This document shows positions 50,710-58,723 of a DNA stretch of 64,000 bases, one piece after another. A program made the position numbers and the translations under genes. The DNA is from Candidatus Poribacteria bacterium. Lineage in GTDB: Bacteria > Poribacteria > WGA-4E > WGA-3G. The notes under the pieces are model-generated. The model was not told where the DNA came from. It saw only the letters and a program-made list of their open reading frames with translations, and did not search any database. Where the stretch lies: contig JAPOZO010000002.1 of NCBI GenBank assembly GCA_026706025.1, forward strand, positions 1 through 64,000, given 5' to 3'. Position 1 is the stretch's first letter; each line of letters starts with the position of its first letter.

Positions 50710-50844
50710 GCGCGGTTCAATGAAGTTTAAGAAAATATTTCGGTAATTCTATATTTCCTCCAGGCCCGGTAGGTTCGGTTTCCTAACCGAACCGGGCATC
50801 GCCAAAAATTACCGAATTAAAAAATTAATCTTCAAAAAACCGCG
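50710..50844. mobile_element. Palindromic MITE-like element, copy 2
   Basis: About 135 bp, same layout as 20969-21102: ends GCGCGGTT/AACCGCG, segments GAAGTTTAAGAAAATATTTC and AATTAAAAAATTAATCTTC, and a central CGGTTTCCTAACCG hairpin. It lies between the thioredoxin-like gene and the next isomerase. Confidence 0.75.
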
Positions 50845-50930
50845 TCTACATATTTATAGTATAAAGAGTGGATTTGTATTCCGAGTTATGCTATCATAAA
50901 GATCACAAGAATTCTAAATTGAGGTGATAG

Positions 50931-51755
50931 ATGAAACTCGGTGTATCCACTTATTCTTATTGGCATTTCAAACCCGAGCGTGTCCCCATTGAACACGTTA
51001 TCGAAGAAGCCGCACGACTCGAACTCGACGGCGTTGAAATCTTACATCAACAGATGGCATCTGAGGCGAACCCATATCTTCAGAAACTCAAACGGCACGC
51101 CTTCATCCACGGACTCGATCTCTACGCGCTCTCCATCCATCAAGGCTTTGTTTCGCCGGACGCGGCGACGCGGCAAAAAAACATCAATCACACCATCCAC
51201 TGTATCCGGTTAGCACACGAACTCGGTATCCCTTCAATCCGTCTCAACTCAGGACGATGGGGTACTGTTCCGTCCTTCAACGAATTGATGAAAACCGAAG
51301 GACAAGAACCGACGCTTCCTGGACACACAGAAGACGAAGCGTTTGCGTGGGTCATCGCAGCCATTGAAAAATGCCTCCCAGACGCTGAAAAATACGGTGT
51401 TATCCTCGGACTCGAAAACCATTGGGGGTTAACCTGCACACCTGAAGGCGTCAACCGCATCGTCTCCGCTATTGACTCCGAATGGTTGAAGGTGACGATG
51501 GATTGTGGGAATTTCCTCTCAGACCCATATCAAAAACTGGAACAGATTGCCGGTGAGGCGGTGCTTGTCCACGCCAAAACCTATTACGGTGAAGGTGAAT
51601 GGTATACGTTAGATCTGGATTACGCTAAAATCGGCAAAATTTTAAAAGATGTCGGATTTCGGGGATACGTATCCATTGAATTTGAAGGGAAAGCGGATGC
51701 ACACGTCGGTGTTCCACAGAGTGTGGAAATGCTCCGCGACGCGCTCCCAAAATAG
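50931..51755 (+). CDS. Sugar phosphate isomerase/epimerase (xylose isomerase-like TIM barrel)
   Basis: A 274-residue TIM barrel. MKLGVSTYSYWHFKPERVPI opens it; metal ligands in VILGLENHWG (Glu), VTMDCGNF (Asp), LVHAKTYYG (His/Lys) and YVSIEFEGKADA (Glu). Start has GAGGTGATAG. Complete for the AP-endonuclease-2-like family. Stand-alone; third such enzyme in the window. Substrate unknown. Confidence 0.9.
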   Translation: MKLGVSTYSYWHFKPERVPIEHVIEEAARLELDGVEILHQQMASEANPYLQKLKRHAFIHGLDLYALSIHQGFVSPDAATRQKNINHTIHCIRLAHELGIPSIRLNSGRWGTVPSFNELMKTEGQEPTLPGHTEDEAFAWVIAAIEKCLPDAEKYGVILGLENHWGLTCTPEGVNRIVSAIDSEWLKVTMDCGNFLSDPYQKLEQIAGEAVLVHAKTYYGEGEWYTLDLDYAKIGKILKDVGFRGYVSIEFEGKADAHVGVPQSVEMLRDALPK

Positions 51756-51821
51756 CAAGAGGTATAAATCTTCCTGTACAACGGATAACGGCAGGCGCAC
51801 TTTCCTTGGGAGGATCTTCTA

Positions 51822-54512
51822 ATGCTCAGAAAAATCGTAATACCAATTTTGACTTTTGCACTGCTCGGGACAATAGGAGGAACCACTACTATGGCAGACA
51901 CAGGAGGAATGGCAGGCGCAACGAACGCTTCGGAAGTTTGGCGTGCCTTGCAACGCCTACAGACCACTGCGACTGTTCTCCACACCGTCGCACACCCGGA
52001 CGACGAAAATGGTGCCCTGTTGACGTGGCTCAGTCGTGGACAGGGAGTCAGAACGGCATTATACTCGACCACGCGTGGCGAGGGTGGCGCGAACCTCATC
52101 GGTCCCGAATTATTCGATGCACTCGGAATCGTCCGGACAGAGGAGCACCTCGCTGCCATACGTTACTACGGCATTGACCTCTTTTTCAGTAGTGCTGTCG
52201 ATTTCGGCTATTCCAAACGACTCGACGAAACCTTGGAAAAATGGGATTACCAGATGCTCTTGGAGGATATGGTGCGTCTCATTCGATACTACCGGCCGGA
52301 TATCATTATCTCTCGATTTCAAGGCAATCGCCGAGATGGCCATGGTCACCATCAAGTTTCTGGTGTTGTAACGTTAGAAGCGTTCAATGCTGCAGGCGAC
52401 GCGACCCGTTTCCCAGAACACCTCACCGAAGGTCTACAGCCGTGGCAACCCAAGAAACTCTATATCACCCGTTCCCGATGGCGACGCAGTAACACTGGTG
52501 CCGACGATACCCCTGTGTTAAAAATTGATACAGGCAAATATAACGCCTTATTAGGACTCTCCTACGCGCAAATTGCACGCCAGGGACTCAGTTACCAGCG
52601 TTCGCAAGGCGTTGGACAGACGCGTGCATCCAAAGGTTCTTCGCTCACCGAACTGCAGCTAATCAATACAACACTTTCCGAGCATCCGAAATCTGAAGAT
52701 AGCCTATTTGATGGACTTGACACAACAATAATGGGCATGGCAAGATTCGCTAACGCATCTAAGTTGAATGCAGAATTCACACAACTTCAAGAAAGTGTGA
52801 ATGCCGTAATACGCGACTATGATGCTCGCCAGCCTTGGATAGTTGTCCCGCACCTTGCGGGTGGACTCAAAACGACTCGCAGCTTAATGGAAAAAATACA
52901 AGAGATAGACCTTGATGATAGTACCCGATCACATCTCCTTTTCCTGCTTCGTAACAAAGAGCAGGAATTTATAACCGCAACAAATGCTGCACTCGGACTG
53001 TCTCTGGAAGTGCTTGTTCAACCTGCAGGCACGCGTTCGTCTGAGACTTTCACTGTTGCGATTCCCGGGCAAAAGTTCTCAATCGGAATGCGATTCGTGA
53101 ACCCCGCTCCAGTTGTAGCTGAGCTTGTCAATACTTCACTCGATACACCTGAAGGTTGGAATGTACAACAAACGCGAGCGGATTCGGACACAAAGGAGAT
53201 AGGGGCTATACAGACGAACGAACCGATCTCCATTACTTATGAGGTGGAGGTGCCGCAGGATGCAGCGTACACGCAACCTTACTGGACACGCGCATCTGAG
53301 TATCATGATGCTGTCTACACGCTCAAGCATCCAGAATTCCGCTTTCTACCCGCCACACCACCTGATGTTCACGGTGTTGTAACCTATCGTGTGGAAGATG
53401 TGGACTTTACACTGAAGCGACCAGCACAAACAGTTTCTATCAACCGACCTTGGGGAGAGAGGCGGCGTTTGTTAACGGTGGCTCCTGCCATTAGTCTATC
53501 TATGGCACCGCGTATCGGCGTTATCCCCATATCCGAATCCGCCACGGCAACTACATTTACCGCCACAGTGGAGATGCTAAATAACGTAAAGGGTGAAGCG
53601 GAGGGTAAACTTGCACTTGCGTTCCCGGAGGACTGGTCCGTGTCTCCTGAGTGGGCAGCTTTCGCTTTTACACACGAAGGAGCAAGCAAGACGTTTACTT
53701 TTCAGGTGTCTGCTGAAGGTGTAGAAGCGGGCAGAGGTTATACAATTCAGGCGGTTGCTCTGTCCAATGGCGCGGAGTACACCACCGGTTATCAAGTGAT
53801 TGATCATTCTGATCTTGAGCCGCGCCATCTCTATCGTCCTGCCACAATGACGCTTCACAGCATCTCGCTTGAACTTCCACAGAATTTGAGCGTCGGCTAC
53901 ATCATGGGGGTAGGCGATAAAATCCCTGAAGCTCTGGAACAGATTGGGATTGATGTAGAGATGTTAGGCACAGAAGAACTCCGCACCGGCGATTTGAACC
54001 GATTCGATACTATTCTTATCGGCATCCGAGCGTACGCTGTGCGACGAGACCTCATCGCCTATAACAGCAGACTCCTCGATTATGTGCATAAGGGCGGCAA
54101 CCTCATCGCCCAGTACCAGACCCCAGAATTCGACGCAGCCCCCTTCGGTCCGTACCCGTATATTATGGGCAGACGACCAGAAGAGGTTTCCGAAGAGGAT
54201 GCACAGGTAACGATTTTGATGCCAGACAACCCAATCTTCCAGTATCCAAATCGAATTACGGCGGCGGATTTCGATGGATGGGTTGAGGAGCGCGGTTCTA
54301 AATTCCTGACGGAATGGGACGGAAATTATCAGGCACTCCTCACCTGCAACGACCGCGAACAGGAACCGCAGCACGGTGGATTACTCTACGCACAATATGG
54401 GGAAGGCACCTATACCTACGCTGCGTATGCCTTTTATAGGCAACTTCCCGCAGGCATCGCAGGCGCATATCGCCTTTTCATTAACATGCTAACGCTTGGT
54501 AAGCAACCGTAG
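51822..54512 (+). CDS. PIG-L family deacetylase with C-terminal beta and glutamine-amidotransferase-like domains
   Basis: An 896-residue secreted protein. Signal peptide IVIPILTFALLGTIGGTTTM (about 4-25). The PIG-L domain has AHPDDE (about 49) and RDGHGHHQ (about 170), the zinc-binding signature, so it is a deacetylase of an N-acetyl sugar or mycothiol-type substrate. The middle (about 400-650) is beta-rich (Ig-like); the C-terminal part (about 680-890) has NLSVGYIMGVGDKIPEAL and NRFDTILIGIRAYAV, a ThuA/GATase-like fold. ATG at 51822 with GGGAGG upstream. Typical of Planctomycete/Poribacterial carbohydrate clusters. Confidence 0.9.
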   Translation: MLRKIVIPILTFALLGTIGGTTTMADTGGMAGATNASEVWRALQRLQTTATVLHTVAHPDDENGALLTWLSRGQGVRTALYSTTRGEGGANLIGPELFDALGIVRTEEHLAAIRYYGIDLFFSSAVDFGYSKRLDETLEKWDYQMLLEDMVRLIRYYRPDIIISRFQGNRRDGHGHHQVSGVVTLEAFNAAGDATRFPEHLTEGLQPWQPKKLYITRSRWRRSNTGADDTPVLKIDTGKYNALLGLSYAQIARQGLSYQRSQGVGQTRASKGSSLTELQLINTTLSEHPKSEDSLFDGLDTTIMGMARFANASKLNAEFTQLQESVNAVIRDYDARQPWIVVPHLAGGLKTTRSLMEKIQEIDLDDSTRSHLLFLLRNKEQEFITATNAALGLSLEVLVQPAGTRSSETFTVAIPGQKFSIGMRFVNPAPVVAELVNTSLDTPEGWNVQQTRADSDTKEIGAIQTNEPISITYEVEVPQDAAYTQPYWTRASEYHDAVYTLKHPEFRFLPATPPDVHGVVTYRVEDVDFTLKRPAQTVSINRPWGERRRLLTVAPAISLSMAPRIGVIPISESATATTFTATVEMLNNVKGEAEGKLALAFPEDWSVSPEWAAFAFTHEGASKTFTFQVSAEGVEAGRGYTIQAVALSNGAEYTTGYQVIDHSDLEPRHLYRPATMTLHSISLELPQNLSVGYIMGVGDKIPEALEQIGIDVEMLGTEELRTGDLNRFDTILIGIRAYAVRRDLIAYNSRLLDYVHKGGNLIAQYQTPEFDAAPFGPYPYIMGRRPEEVSEEDAQVTILMPDNPIFQYPNRITAADFDGWVEERGSKFLTEWDGNYQALLTCNDREQEPQHGGLLYAQYGEGTYTYAAYAFYRQLPAGIAGAYRLFINMLTLGKQP

Positions 54513-54514
54513 CA

Positions 54515-55615
54515 TTATACATCCTCCCACGGTGCCACATCGCCCACAGGCGATGGTGCTGGAAAACGGCTCACAACATTAATAGGTCTACCAGCATCAG
54601 ACGATTCGATGATCCGTTCACATATCTCCAGCGCGTGTCGTGCCTGCGCGCCATTACACCGCGGATTCCGATCAGATCTGATCGCATCTGCGAAATCGGC
54701 AACCCCTTTACCCCAGTCTAATCCAGTAAAGGCTTTCGGCGGCGAGGGTTCATCTTGCCATCCATCTGACGGAGTAAATTTCTTGATACCGCGCCCATCA
54801 TCATGTGCTTGAAGGGAAAACCCACCTGCAGTACCGTGAATTTCATAAGGCGGGATTCCAGAAGCAACAGTAAAACTGTGATAGATGAATCCGTGTGCAC
54901 CGTTCTCGAATTCAAGCACGGCGAACCCGTGGTCTTTCTCATTGACCTCAAATTCAGTGCCTTGACGCGGACCTTGGGTTAACACCCGTTTTGGAACAGC
55001 GACCCGCGCAAACCCGTGCACTGTTTTAACGGGCGCAATCATGGTCGTCATCGTTGTTAGCGGATAAGGCGCAACATCCCGAAATGGACCGGCATGCATC
55101 AGAAACGCGTCCGCACTCGGATGCCAGTGTTCTAACGGACCACCGAAATTCCCGATTGCAGAGATAATATTGCCAATTTCACCCTCGCGAATTCGCTGCC
55201 AGACGTTCTGCTGCACATACCCGAGAATCGCTGACGGGGCACACGCCAGTTTGAGACCGTTCGCTTCCGCCGTTTCTACGAGTTCGTTCGCTTCATCGGT
55301 ACGGATAGAGATCGGTTTTTCAGAATAAACATGTTTCCCTGCTTTTAGTGCCGCCAACGAAACCGGGTAATGAGAGATGTGAAGTGTCAAATTCACAATC
55401 GCTTCTACATTCGGATCATTCAGCACTTCCTCAAGCGATTTGTAAACGCGTCCGCCGTTACGTTCTGCTAATGCAGAGGCACGCGCCTCGTCTTGGTCAT
55501 AGAAGCCGACCAATTCAATGCGATGCGGATACGCTTGGCAACGCGGTTGATAACCGCCCGCAGAAATCATGCCACACCCAACAATCACCGTGCGGACTGG
55601 CGTTGTATTAGACAT
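54515..55615 (-). CDS. Gfo/Idh/MocA family oxidoreductase
   Basis: A 366-residue dehydrogenase of the Gfo/Idh/MocA family. VIVGCGMISAGGYQPRCQAY (about 10-29) is the nucleotide-binding motif, YSEKPISIRTDEANEL (about 95) the EKP motif, and HWHPSADAFLMHAGPF in the C-terminal domain holds substrate His. Convergent with the PIG-L gene, separated by 2 nt. Substrate not predictable. Confidence 0.92.
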   Translation of the reverse strand: MSNTTPVRTVIVGCGMISAGGYQPRCQAYPHRIELVGFYDQDEARASALAERNGGRVYKSLEEVLNDPNVEAIVNLTLHISHYPVSLAALKAGKHVYSEKPISIRTDEANELVETAEANGLKLACAPSAILGYVQQNVWQRIREGEIGNIISAIGNFGGPLEHWHPSADAFLMHAGPFRDVAPYPLTTMTTMIAPVKTVHGFARVAVPKRVLTQGPRQGTEFEVNEKDHGFAVLEFENGAHGFIYHSFTVASGIPPYEIHGTAGGFSLQAHDDGRGIKKFTPSDGWQDEPSPPKAFTGLDWGKGVADFADAIRSDRNPRCNGAQARHALEICERIIESSDAGRPINVVSRFPAPSPVGDVAPWEDV

Positions 55616-55780
55616 TCAATTTGCTCCTTGTTACGTTTTAAAGTGAATTCCATAATTATCGATATACTGTCATAGGATATGCAGTGGCGAGGTTAGGAAA
55701 CCGGGGTCCCATCTGTTACTGAGAATGGATCAGAGATACAATGACGGTTTGGTTGACTTTGGTAAGTTTTATATCAGTTG

Positions 55781-56563
55781 TTATCCTGCACCTGACATAT
55801 AATTTTGCAGATATTGTCCGATTTCTTCGCCATTTTCGATTAGGTCGGTGAAATATGTATCGCAAACATCTCTGAAACGTAAGAACACATCACGAGTCGT
55901 CGCATTCTCTTTCTCAAAAATACCTACGGGTTGGCAGTCAACTTTCCATGCTTTGAATTGGTGTAATGTGAGCGCGGCTGCTTGCGTCTTAGTATCACTA
56001 TTTAAGGCAAACACAAATAGTGGGGGGACCTTTCCGTTTATTCTACAGTCTACTTTGTAAATTCCATCGGGATCATTTGTTGGATGTTGCCAATTGAATG
56101 TCATACGCCTTGATTCGACCTTCTGATACAAAAAGGCTTGAAAATCGTCGATAAATGTTGATCTAACCGTTTCTCGTGACAGGTACGTAACGTCAATTAT
56201 TTTAAGTAAAGCTTGGACCAAGTCATAAAGTGCTTGCCCATAACATCCATCAGAAACATCAATAATTAATTCCCCGTTATAGTCTTCAACTTGAAACATA
56301 GATAGAGCTTTTAAGATTAACTTCTGGCGGTTTCCACTATGAAGTTTTTGTTCATCCATATAGTATGAGAGGTGCATATAAGTGTGCGCCTCATCTGAGA
56401 GGACCCACCTACCCCCCATCTTTTTCAGCACAATAACCAACTGATCCCCATCATTGAAATGGAAGGGCGTAAAAACGAGGAAACGGTCTTTGCCATCTGC
56501 TGAAAGCTGTATTTCTGCGGAAACCTTATCAATAAAGTCTTTTTCTATTGTTTTAACTGACAT
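55781..56563 (-). CDS. DUF1828/DUF1829-type protein
   Basis: A 260-residue protein. The N-terminal half (FLVFTPFHFNDGDQLVIVLK, GGRWVLSDEAHTYMHLS) matches my memory of DUF1828; the C-terminal half (FIDDFQAFLYQKV, then NGKVPPLFVFALNSDTKTQA) resembles DUF1829. Start chosen at 56563 with GGGGGTGAG upstream. It lies 12 nt downstream of the next minus-strand gene and is probably cotranscribed. DUF1828 proteins are often found in phage or defence regions; the function is unknown. Confidence 0.65.
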   Translation of the reverse strand: MSVKTIEKDFIDKVSAEIQLSADGKDRFLVFTPFHFNDGDQLVIVLKKMGGRWVLSDEAHTYMHLSYYMDEQKLHSGNRQKLILKALSMFQVEDYNGELIIDVSDGCYGQALYDLVQALLKIIDVTYLSRETVRSTFIDDFQAFLYQKVESRRMTFNWQHPTNDPDGIYKVDCRINGKVPPLFVFALNSDTKTQAAALTLHQFKAWKVDCQPVGIFEKENATTRDVFLRFRDVCDTYFTDLIENGEEIGQYLQNYMSGAG

Positions 56564-56575
56564 TGTTCTCACCCC

Positions 56576-57031
56576 CTAAAAAATTTTTAATTCCATCTGT
56601 GCCGGTAATTCAAAGTTCGCATCTTGTATAAGACCCTGTAACGCACCTTCAAGATTATTATAGCGATCTGTCTCTTCTGCATAGGTTTCCTCATCATAGC
56701 CTCTTTCTTGATATCGCTCTGTAGCAAAATGAATGTGGTAACCGTAAATTTTCTGTTTTTCAATTTTGTTATTGTGCGGACGTTTAGGCAGACCATTATA
56801 GCGACAGATCCGAAAGGTCGCGCCAGTTTTAGGATTTATAACCGCTAAGATTACCGAAAAATCTGATGGATATTTTTCATTCTGGTTGGTTATGAGGCGG
56901 AAACGGTTACCGTTTTCCCCAATGATATACAAACTACTGTCCTTATTTAGTTGGATACGCCAGTCATCTGGTAAAACTTTACGTTCATTAATTAACACTG
57001 CTATTTGTTGATCGGTGTATTTTATATCCAT
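56576..57031 (-). CDS. Hypothetical protein paired with DUF1828
   Basis: A 151-residue soluble protein. YHIHFATERYQERGYDEE then YAEETDRYNNLEGALQGLIQ form a conserved-looking C-terminal motif (reminiscent of a DUF6978-like family, from memory only). The start is TATCC-rich and lacks a clear ribosome binding site, but a promoter is placed well upstream. Pair with the DUF1828 gene suggests a two-component toxin-antitoxin or defence module; unproven. Confidence 0.55.
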   Translation of the reverse strand: MDIKYTDQQIAVLINERKVLPDDWRIQLNKDSSLYIIGENGNRFRLITNQNEKYPSDFSVILAVINPKTGATFRICRYNGLPKRPHNNKIEKQKIYGYHIHFATERYQERGYDEETYAEETDRYNNLEGALQGLIQDANFELPAQMELKIF

Positions 57032-57134
57032 TAATGCTATCCACTGACAAACTTTGACGCTGGCAGATTCATCGGTGTAGATAATCAGACGTTCTTCTTA
57101 TTGAAGTCTAAAAATATAATAAGTAGCATAGTGA

Positions 57135-57164
57135 AGTATATCACACCATCCGAAAAATTGACAA
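57135..57164 (-). promoter_or_regulatory. Promoter of the DUF1828 pair
   Basis: Minus strand TTGTCA (57159-57164), 18 nt, TATACT (57135-57140). Leader of about 95 nt. Confidence 0.5.
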
Positions 57165-57374
57165 TATTTTATGTTCTGGGTTCAGGGTCATTCAATTGTC
57201 CGTTTTGGGTGTTGTCCTTTTCGTAGGTGTTTATACTTAACATGTGTTATGTTTTTTAAAATTCGCAGAAATTTTCGCTGGATTTCGCTAGATTTCGCAC
57301 CGGATTCTGGAAAAGGACATCCAATCCAATAATTTCTTAAAATTGAATGGCTCTGCTGCAACCCCAATTTTCTC

Positions 57375-57404
57375 TTGACGCAAAAGGTTGATGCAATGTA
57401 AAAT
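57375..57404 (+). promoter_or_regulatory. Promoter of the envelope lipoprotein operon
   Basis: TTGACG (57375-57380), 18 nt, TAAAAT (57399-57404), about 45 nt before the GTG start of the TPR lipoprotein. Confidence 0.5.
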
Positions 57405-57453
57405 ATATGATGCAATAGGCGAAACAAGTTCACTAAATATTAAGGTGATAAAT

Positions 57454-57855
57454 GTGTTAAAATATAATCGGCTTGCATTCACTGCTATTTTAGTCTGCGT
57501 AATTCTACCCGGATGTGCAGCGTTCCGTGACACATCGCAAACCGAAGCTTACAATCGGTTCGCGATACGTGCCGCGCAAGCGCAGCTCTGGAATGAAGCC
57601 ATCTTCCGATGGAAGCAGGTCATCAATGTCGATCCAGATGATGCCAAAGCACATAACAACCTTGGTGTCGCATACGAGGCGGTCGGAAACATAGACGAGG
57701 CTATTGCCGCTTACCAGCGCGCGGCGGAGTTAGACCCCGGCAACAAATACTATCGACTCAACTATCGACGGTGCCGTATACACCTCCGACGCAGCGGACT
57801 TGACGACGAAGACGCACCGCAACCAGATGAGGGACGCCCAACCACGGAACAGTGA
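57454..57855 (+). CDS. TPR-repeat lipoprotein
   Basis: A 133-residue lipoprotein: LAFTAILVCVILPGC gives the lipobox near residue 20. Two TPR units follow: ALWNEAIFRWKQVINVDPDD-type and KAHNNLGVAYEAVGNIDEAI plus AAYQRAAELDPGN. GTG start with AAGGTG upstream; the longer in-frame start at 57388 overlaps the promoter and is rejected. The next lipoprotein gene follows after 10 nt. Probably an envelope adaptor. Confidence 0.8.
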   Translation: MLKYNRLAFTAILVCVILPGCAAFRDTSQTEAYNRFAIRAAQAQLWNEAIFRWKQVINVDPDDAKAHNNLGVAYEAVGNIDEAIAAYQRAAELDPGNKYYRLNYRRCRIHLRRSGLDDEDAPQPDEGRPTTEQ

Positions 57856-57865
57856 GGATGCCAAT

Positions 57866-58621
57866 ATGCAAATGACGAAACTTCTAACAGCAATTTTCCG
57901 GTTTACAAGCGGTGCCGGGAAACTTGGAATCCTACTGGCTGGCCTAATGCTTTGTGGATGTGGCAGTGCCGTGACGCGCGTCTCTATTCCGGTGAAAGTC
58001 CAATCTGAAATTGACATCAACCGGTATTCCAACTTCGCCGTTTTGCCGTTTGTGGCTGAAAAACAGACAGAACGTAACGAAAAACTGCCCGAAGAAATCG
58101 GGGCGGAAATTGCCGCAATACTCCGTAGAGGTTTAGCACGCCAAAAACACTTTGAAGTCGTCAGCACACAGGAGACAGCGAGACTGCTTACAGGTGAAAC
58201 CGTCGGAGAGGATTGGCTCTCTGATACGAAACACTTGAGTCAACTCGGAGAGTATTTTGAGGTGAAAGGGATTATCATCGGCAGCTTTCGTTTCTATTCA
58301 GATAGCCGACCGAGACGATATTATGGCGAACGCTATTCCGTACAAAGGCAACGCTACGTAATGGATTATCAGGACTACATGCAGAAAACCTATCTCCTTT
58401 CATTGAGAGTGATGATTATTGATATCGAGACCGAACAGATTATCTGGGATGAAACTTACCGACGGAGCACCGCAGAAGCACATACAATTGGCTCTTTCAT
58501 TTTCTCTCAGGCGGGTCCACAGGCAAATACTATCAGGGAACTCGGCAAGCGTGCTGTATCAGAATTTACGCGTCAAATCTCTCCACACTATGAGCGTGAA
58601 GATAGATATTTAGTCAATTGA
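57866..58621 (+). CDS. LpoB/CsgG-like lipoprotein
   Basis: A 251-residue lipoprotein (LGILLAGLMLCGC lipobox near 33). The domain has NFAVLPFVAEK, EIAAILRRGLARQKHFEVVS, LGEYFEVKGIIIGSFRFYSD and LSLRVMIIDIETEQIIWDET, matching the CsgG/LpoB-type fold used by outer-membrane cofactors of cell-wall synthases and secretion channels. Coupled to the TPR lipoprotein upstream and followed by the peptidase-Omp85 gene. Cell-wall or export role inferred. Confidence 0.75.
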   Translation: MQMTKLLTAIFRFTSGAGKLGILLAGLMLCGCGSAVTRVSIPVKVQSEIDINRYSNFAVLPFVAEKQTERNEKLPEEIGAEIAAILRRGLARQKHFEVVSTQETARLLTGETVGEDWLSDTKHLSQLGEYFEVKGIIIGSFRFYSDSRPRRYYGERYSVQRQRYVMDYQDYMQKTYLLSLRVMIIDIETEQIIWDETYRRSTAEAHTIGSFIFSQAGPQANTIRELGKRAVSEFTRQISPHYEREDRYLVN

Positions 58622-58661
58622 GAGGAATTGATACAAATTGTGAAATATTCGCCACAGAAGT

Positions 58662-58708
58662 TGCCAGTCGCCAGTTAAAGACTGGAAAACTAAAAACTGG
58701 AAACTAAG
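58662..58708. repeat. Degenerate heptamer-type repeat
   Basis: TTGCCAGTCGCCAGTTAAAG followed by GAAAACTAAAAACTGGAAAC; a short, divergent member of the repeat family, just before a GTG start. Confidence 0.5.
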
Positions 58709-58723
58709 AATGAGGTTAAAGGT

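Larger units (their letters stand above)
57032..57453. other. Intergenic region with two divergent promoters
   Basis: No gene seen. Contains the minus-strand promoter for the DUF1828 pair (57135-57164), a three-fold GATTTCGCT-type tandem repeat near 57277-57300, and the plus-strand promoter of the TPR lipoprotein (57375-57404). Confidence 0.5.

Noticed and set aside
57800-58167. Earlier start for the LpoB/CsgG-like gene and opposite-strand frames there
   Set aside because: The lipobox spacing and a close ATG (57866) with GAGG upstream define the start; opposite-strand frames lack any coding features.
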